Below are positions 61,813 through 64,000 of a stretch of 64,000 bases of DNA, piece by piece; the stretch's first letter is position 1, and each line of letters starts with the position of its first letter. Under the pieces are notes generated by a model. That model was not told the DNA's origin. It did no database searches and saw nothing but the letters and a program-made list of their open reading frames with translations. The position numbers and the translations under genes are program-made. Source of the stretch: Sporolactobacillus sp. Y61 (GTDB taxonomy: Bacteria; Bacillota; Bacilli; Bacillales; Sporolactobacillaceae); NCBI RefSeq assembly GCF_040529185.1, contig NZ_CP159510.1, forward strand, positions 310,001-374,000, written 5' to 3'.

Positions 61813-62304
61813 TTACTGGAGATCCCGGGATTCATCGTTCTGGTAAATTTTTCGCAGGACAGAAAAATAGACACTGATCTGAACGAGAGGGATCAGCATA
61901 ATAATGAGAATCGGATAGGCCGGAAAATAATCATCAAAAAGCGGGTAAAAACACATCAGACCCGCGCAGACAGGTGCAATCAGCCACAGAACGGCAAAAG
62001 CGCGCCGGCAGGCCGCAGCGTTGATCGCCGTTTCTCTTTCATCTGCAGACGGCAGAATCAGCGGATACAGCCAGAATGATAGCCTTTCCTTCTTCTTATT
62101 TTTAAACAGGAGACAAGTGACGACCACAGAATAAATCAGAAGGGGAATCCAGAACAGCATATTAATCGATATCGTCCATTCGGACGCTGCGCTCTCAATG
62201 ATTCTGGCAAACTGCTCATTTGCCGAAACCAGTGGAACAAGCGCAAGGGCAAAGAGGACAATTCCTGTCAGGCACAGGATATAAGATACAGTGAGCCGTT
62301 TCAT
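61813..62304 (-). CDS. Four-helix membrane protein partnered with an XRE regulator
   Basis: 163 residues with about four hydrophobic helices (about 5-27, 47-67, 105-120, 128-150). No conserved catalytic motif seen and no family recognised. The start overlaps the XRE gene by four bases (ATGA). XRE plus small membrane protein pairs are common in Firmicutes, where the membrane partner may sequester the regulator or be its target (inference). Confidence 0.7.
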   Translation of the reverse strand: MKRLTVSYILCLTGIVLFALALVPLVSANEQFARIIESAASEWTISINMLFWIPLLIYSVVVTCLLFKNKKKERLSFWLYPLILPSADERETAINAAACRRAFAVLWLIAPVCAGLMCFYPLFDDYFPAYPILIIMLIPLVQISVYFSVLRKIYQNDESRDLQ

Positions 62305-62519
62305 TTCCGATCATCTCCTTTTTCCAGTTGAAAAACTTCCTCCATTTTTAAATCAAACACATGGCAGATCTCCAGCCCAAGGAGCAGTGACGGAACATAG
62401 TCCCCTTTTTCAATAGATGCAATCGTCTGCCGCGTCACACCGACCCTTTTGCCCAGATCGGATTGGGTCCAGTTATACCTCGCCCTCAATTCTTTTACAC
62501 GATTTCGTAAGCAGCTCAA
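62301..62519 (-). CDS. XRE-family transcriptional regulator, 72 residues
   Basis: A single helix-turn-helix: VKELRARYNWTQSDLGKRVG, VTRQTIASIEKGDYVPSLLL and VFDLKMEEVFQLEK, the minimal YgzD/SdpR-size XRE type. TTG 62519 is preceded by GAGGTGATTTC. First gene of an operon with a membrane protein and a histidine phosphatase. A dyad over its own -10 suggests autorepression. Confidence 0.88.
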   Translation of the reverse strand: MSCLRNRVKELRARYNWTQSDLGKRVGVTRQTIASIEKGDYVPSLLLGLEICHVFDLKMEEVFQLEKGDDRK

Positions 62520-62555
62520 GAAATCACCTCAGTGATGGAAAAACAGTTAAACATT

Positions 62556-62590
62556 ATGTTAAGTATAATTAACATATACCTGTCTGTCAA
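62556..62590 (-). promoter_or_regulatory. Promoter and operator of the XRE operon
   Basis: Minus strand TTGACA (62585-62590), 17-base spacer, TATACT (62562-62567). The dyad ATGTTAA-N6-TTAACAT (62556-62575) covers the -10, the classic position of an autorepressor site. Confidence 0.75.
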
Positions 62591-62732
62591 TCCTGCTGAT
62601 CGCCCTTTGATTTTTTTCCCTCTCCGATATTCCTTTACATTATATATGAGTTTGTTCCACTGTTTCCCGCCAGCGGCTCCGTTCTCCCCGGCCCTTTTCC
62701 CGAAAAAATTTTCGTCCTTTCTTAAGCATAAA

Positions 62733-62766
62733 TAAACAGCCTGTCCGGATTCATGGACAGGCTCTG
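62733..62766 (-). terminator. Terminator of the methionine transporter operon
   Basis: Minus strand AGCCTGTCC / GGACAGGCT with TGTTTAT after it, 25 bases beyond the permease stop. It implies that no metQ follows. Confidence 0.75.
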
Positions 62767-62790
62767 TTAAGCAAGCAGTCAATTTATCTC

Positions 62791-63453
62791 TTATTTTTTC
62801 TTCAGGCTTCGGGCAAAGGCATTCCCAATCGACTGGATACACTGAACAAGGATAATCAGAACAATAATTACTGCATACATGACATCCGGCTGGAAACGCG
62901 TATAGCCAAACTGATAGGCAAGATCACCAAGACCGCCGGCCCCGACAAGCCCTGCCATCGCTGTCTCGCCGATCAGGCCAATTGTGGCGATTGTCAGCCC
63001 GAGCACGATCGGCGCACGGGTCTCGCGGATAATGACCGACCAGACAATCTTCGGAGTGGAAATCCCCATCGACTGATAGGCCTCAATCACACCGCGATTC
63101 ACTTCAAGCATCGCCGACTCCATGAGGCGGGCAATGTAAGGCGAACAGGAAACAACCAGCGGGAAAATGACACCCTTAACACCAATGGTTGTTCCCACAA
63201 GCGATTTGGTCACCGGAAGAAGCAGGAACAGCAGGATAATGAAAGGAATCGAGCGAATGACATTGATCAGTGTATTCAGGAAGGTATAGACCGTTGAATT
63301 TTCGACCTGACCGCCTTTGCGCGTCAGAATAAGAAAAACGCCGAGAGGAATACCAATTAACACTGAAAAGCCGAGAGCAATAAAGGTCATTTGCAGTGTC
63401 TGGAGAAAAGCCGTCCAGATCGCTTCACCCCATTGATTAAAAAAATCAGTCAT
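62791..63453 (-). CDS. metP: Methionine ABC transporter permease
   Basis: 220 residues with five to six helices. IRSIPFIILLFLLLP and the EAA loop SMGISTPKIVWSVIIRETRAPIV match MetI/MetP of the D/L-methionine uptake system. ATG 63453 follows the metN stop by one base; AGGAGG is 12 bases upstream, rather far, and a TTG at 63474 lies before it. The usual third gene, metQ (lipoprotein), is absent downstream, where a terminator stands instead. Confidence 0.93.
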   Translation of the reverse strand: MTDFFNQWGEAIWTAFLQTLQMTFIALGFSVLIGIPLGVFLILTRKGGQVENSTVYTFLNTLINVIRSIPFIILLFLLLPVTKSLVGTTIGVKGVIFPLVVSCSPYIARLMESAMLEVNRGVIEAYQSMGISTPKIVWSVIIRETRAPIVLGLTIATIGLIGETAMAGLVGAGGLGDLAYQFGYTRFQPDVMYAVIIVLIILVQCIQSIGNAFARSLKKK

Positions 63454-63454
63454 G

Positions 63455-64000
63455 TCAGTCAGCGACCTCCTCAACGATAATCTGTTCGGCCTTCAAATAA
63501 TTTGTCGCCTCACGAATCTGATCAGGATTTCCTTTGAGATGGACAAGCAGGTTGCCGATCGACTCCTGTTTTAACTGATCGATGCCGCCGGCGATGATAC
63601 TGGGCAGTACATCAAAGCGGCGGGCCAGTGTCGCAAGTGCCGGATCTTTTGCTGATTCCCCGATAAAGGTCAGATGAACCAGTTTCCCTGTGCTTTTCAA
63701 TTCCTGAAACAGCGGCGCGGGAATCCTGAATCGTGATTCATTGCGGACAAATTGTCTCGTCAGTGCCCTTTCAGGCCGGGCAAAAATGTCTAATACCGGG
63801 CCCTGCTCCACAATCCGCCCTTTTTCCATCACAGCCACACGGTCACAGATGCGTTGAATGACATTCATTTCATGGGTAATCAAAAAGACAGTGATTCCCA
63901 GTTCTTTATTAACCTTGAGCAACAGTTCGAGGATCGACTCTGTCGTGTTCGGATCAAGGGCACTTGTTGCTTCATCACTCAGCAGCACTTCCGGTTCATG
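63455..64000 (-). CDS. metN: Methionine ABC transporter ATP-binding protein, 5' end outside window
   Basis: The C-terminal 181 residues are visible, from just before Walker B (VLLSDEATSALDPNTT) through the switch His in FLITHEMNVIQRICD to a NIL-type ligand-binding domain (about the last 80 residues, LVHLTFIGESAKDPALATLA). The NIL domain senses methionine and inhibits transport in this family. An S-box would be expected upstream of the missing part. Confidence 0.93.
   Translation of the reverse strand, partial: HEPEVLLSDEATSALDPNTTESILELLLKVNKELGITVFLITHEMNVIQRICDRVAVMEKGRIVEQGPVLDIFARPERALTRQFVRNESRFRIPAPLFQELKSTGKLVHLTFIGESAKDPALATLARRFDVLPSIIAGGIDQLKQESIGNLLVHLKGNPDQIREATNYLKAEQIIVEEVAD

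Overview
The window (about 64 kb, roughly half G+C) reads as chromosome of a low- to mid-G+C Gram-positive of the order Bacillales. The grounds are a KimA-type potassium importer ending almost like the Bacillus protein, RocB, a YwnA-like Rrf2 regulator, a YuzB-like DUF1450 protein, AGGAGG-type ribosome binding sites, many TTG/GTG starts, S-box, T-box and purine riboswitch leaders, and near-perfect CcpA cre sites. The mix of arginine synthesis, anaerobic ribonucleotide reductase, Mn-SOD and heavy carbon-catabolite control would suit a facultatively anaerobic spore-forming lactic acid bacterium such as Sporolactobacillus, but the genus is an inference. No tRNA or rRNA gene, CRISPR array or intact insertion sequence was seen.

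Region by region: (1) 1-1.9 kb, the metI-metC transsulfuration pair behind a SAM riboswitch, on the minus strand. (2) 2-7.4 kb, one minus-strand operon of a MacAB/YknXYZ-like exporter, an OmpR/EnvZ-type two-component system and msrA. (3) 7.5-11.6 kb, three transporters (AbrB-type, KimA, EamA). (4) 11.9-13 kb, two broken genes: a frameshifted glycerophosphodiesterase and a 5'-truncated PTS IIA gene that still has a perfect cre. (5) 13.1-15.1 kb, rpiA, then an Rrf2 regulator and a YceI protein sharing a matching operator dyad. (6) 15.1-17.6 kb, a gene graveyard of frameshifted fragments with one intact-looking 34-residue membrane peptide, then a ParB-like protein, a Bcr/CflA exporter and a degenerate 21-bp tandem repeat. 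(7) 20-32.7 kb, a single minus-strand operon argC-J-B-D-carA-carB-argF-argG-argH, the whole glutamate-to-arginine pathway with its own carbamoyl-phosphate synthase, behind a T-box leader whose specifier is most simply read as an arginine codon.

(8) 32.9-40.7 kb, cell-wall and housekeeping genes: uppP, a LOG-family protein, a giant SH3b-repeat glucosaminidase, a C39-like protein, panE and an RNase HI. (9) 40.8-45.5 kb, an old-yellow-enzyme/FadH-type oxidoreductase with two cre sites, and nrdD-nrdG under a probable NrdR-controlled promoter. (10) 45.7-49.5 kb, a CitMHS carboxylate transporter divergent from prpD-prpB, with a cre and no methylcitrate synthase in the window. (11) 49.6-56.2 kb, a HAD phosphatase, a LysR regulator, rocB with a guanidine-modifying enzyme, and divergently a guanine-deaminase-like amidohydrolase. 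The amidohydrolase sits behind a purine riboswitch that has the guanine-specific C74 but an ON-switch layout; this is the most interesting regulatory element found. (12) 56.4-62.5 kb, Mn-SOD, DUF1450, a lactonase, a membrane HExxH protein, a nitroreductase, Mn-dependent pyrophosphatase, a histidine phosphatase and an XRE/membrane-protein pair. (13) 62.8-64 kb, the end of a methionine ABC importer (metN, metP).

Together the window is dominated by amino-acid supply (methionine, arginine) controlled by RNA leaders, and by carbon or nitrogen salvage genes under CcpA or purine control. Coordinates of starts were chosen by ribosome-binding-site spacing and family alignment from memory; no database search was possible.
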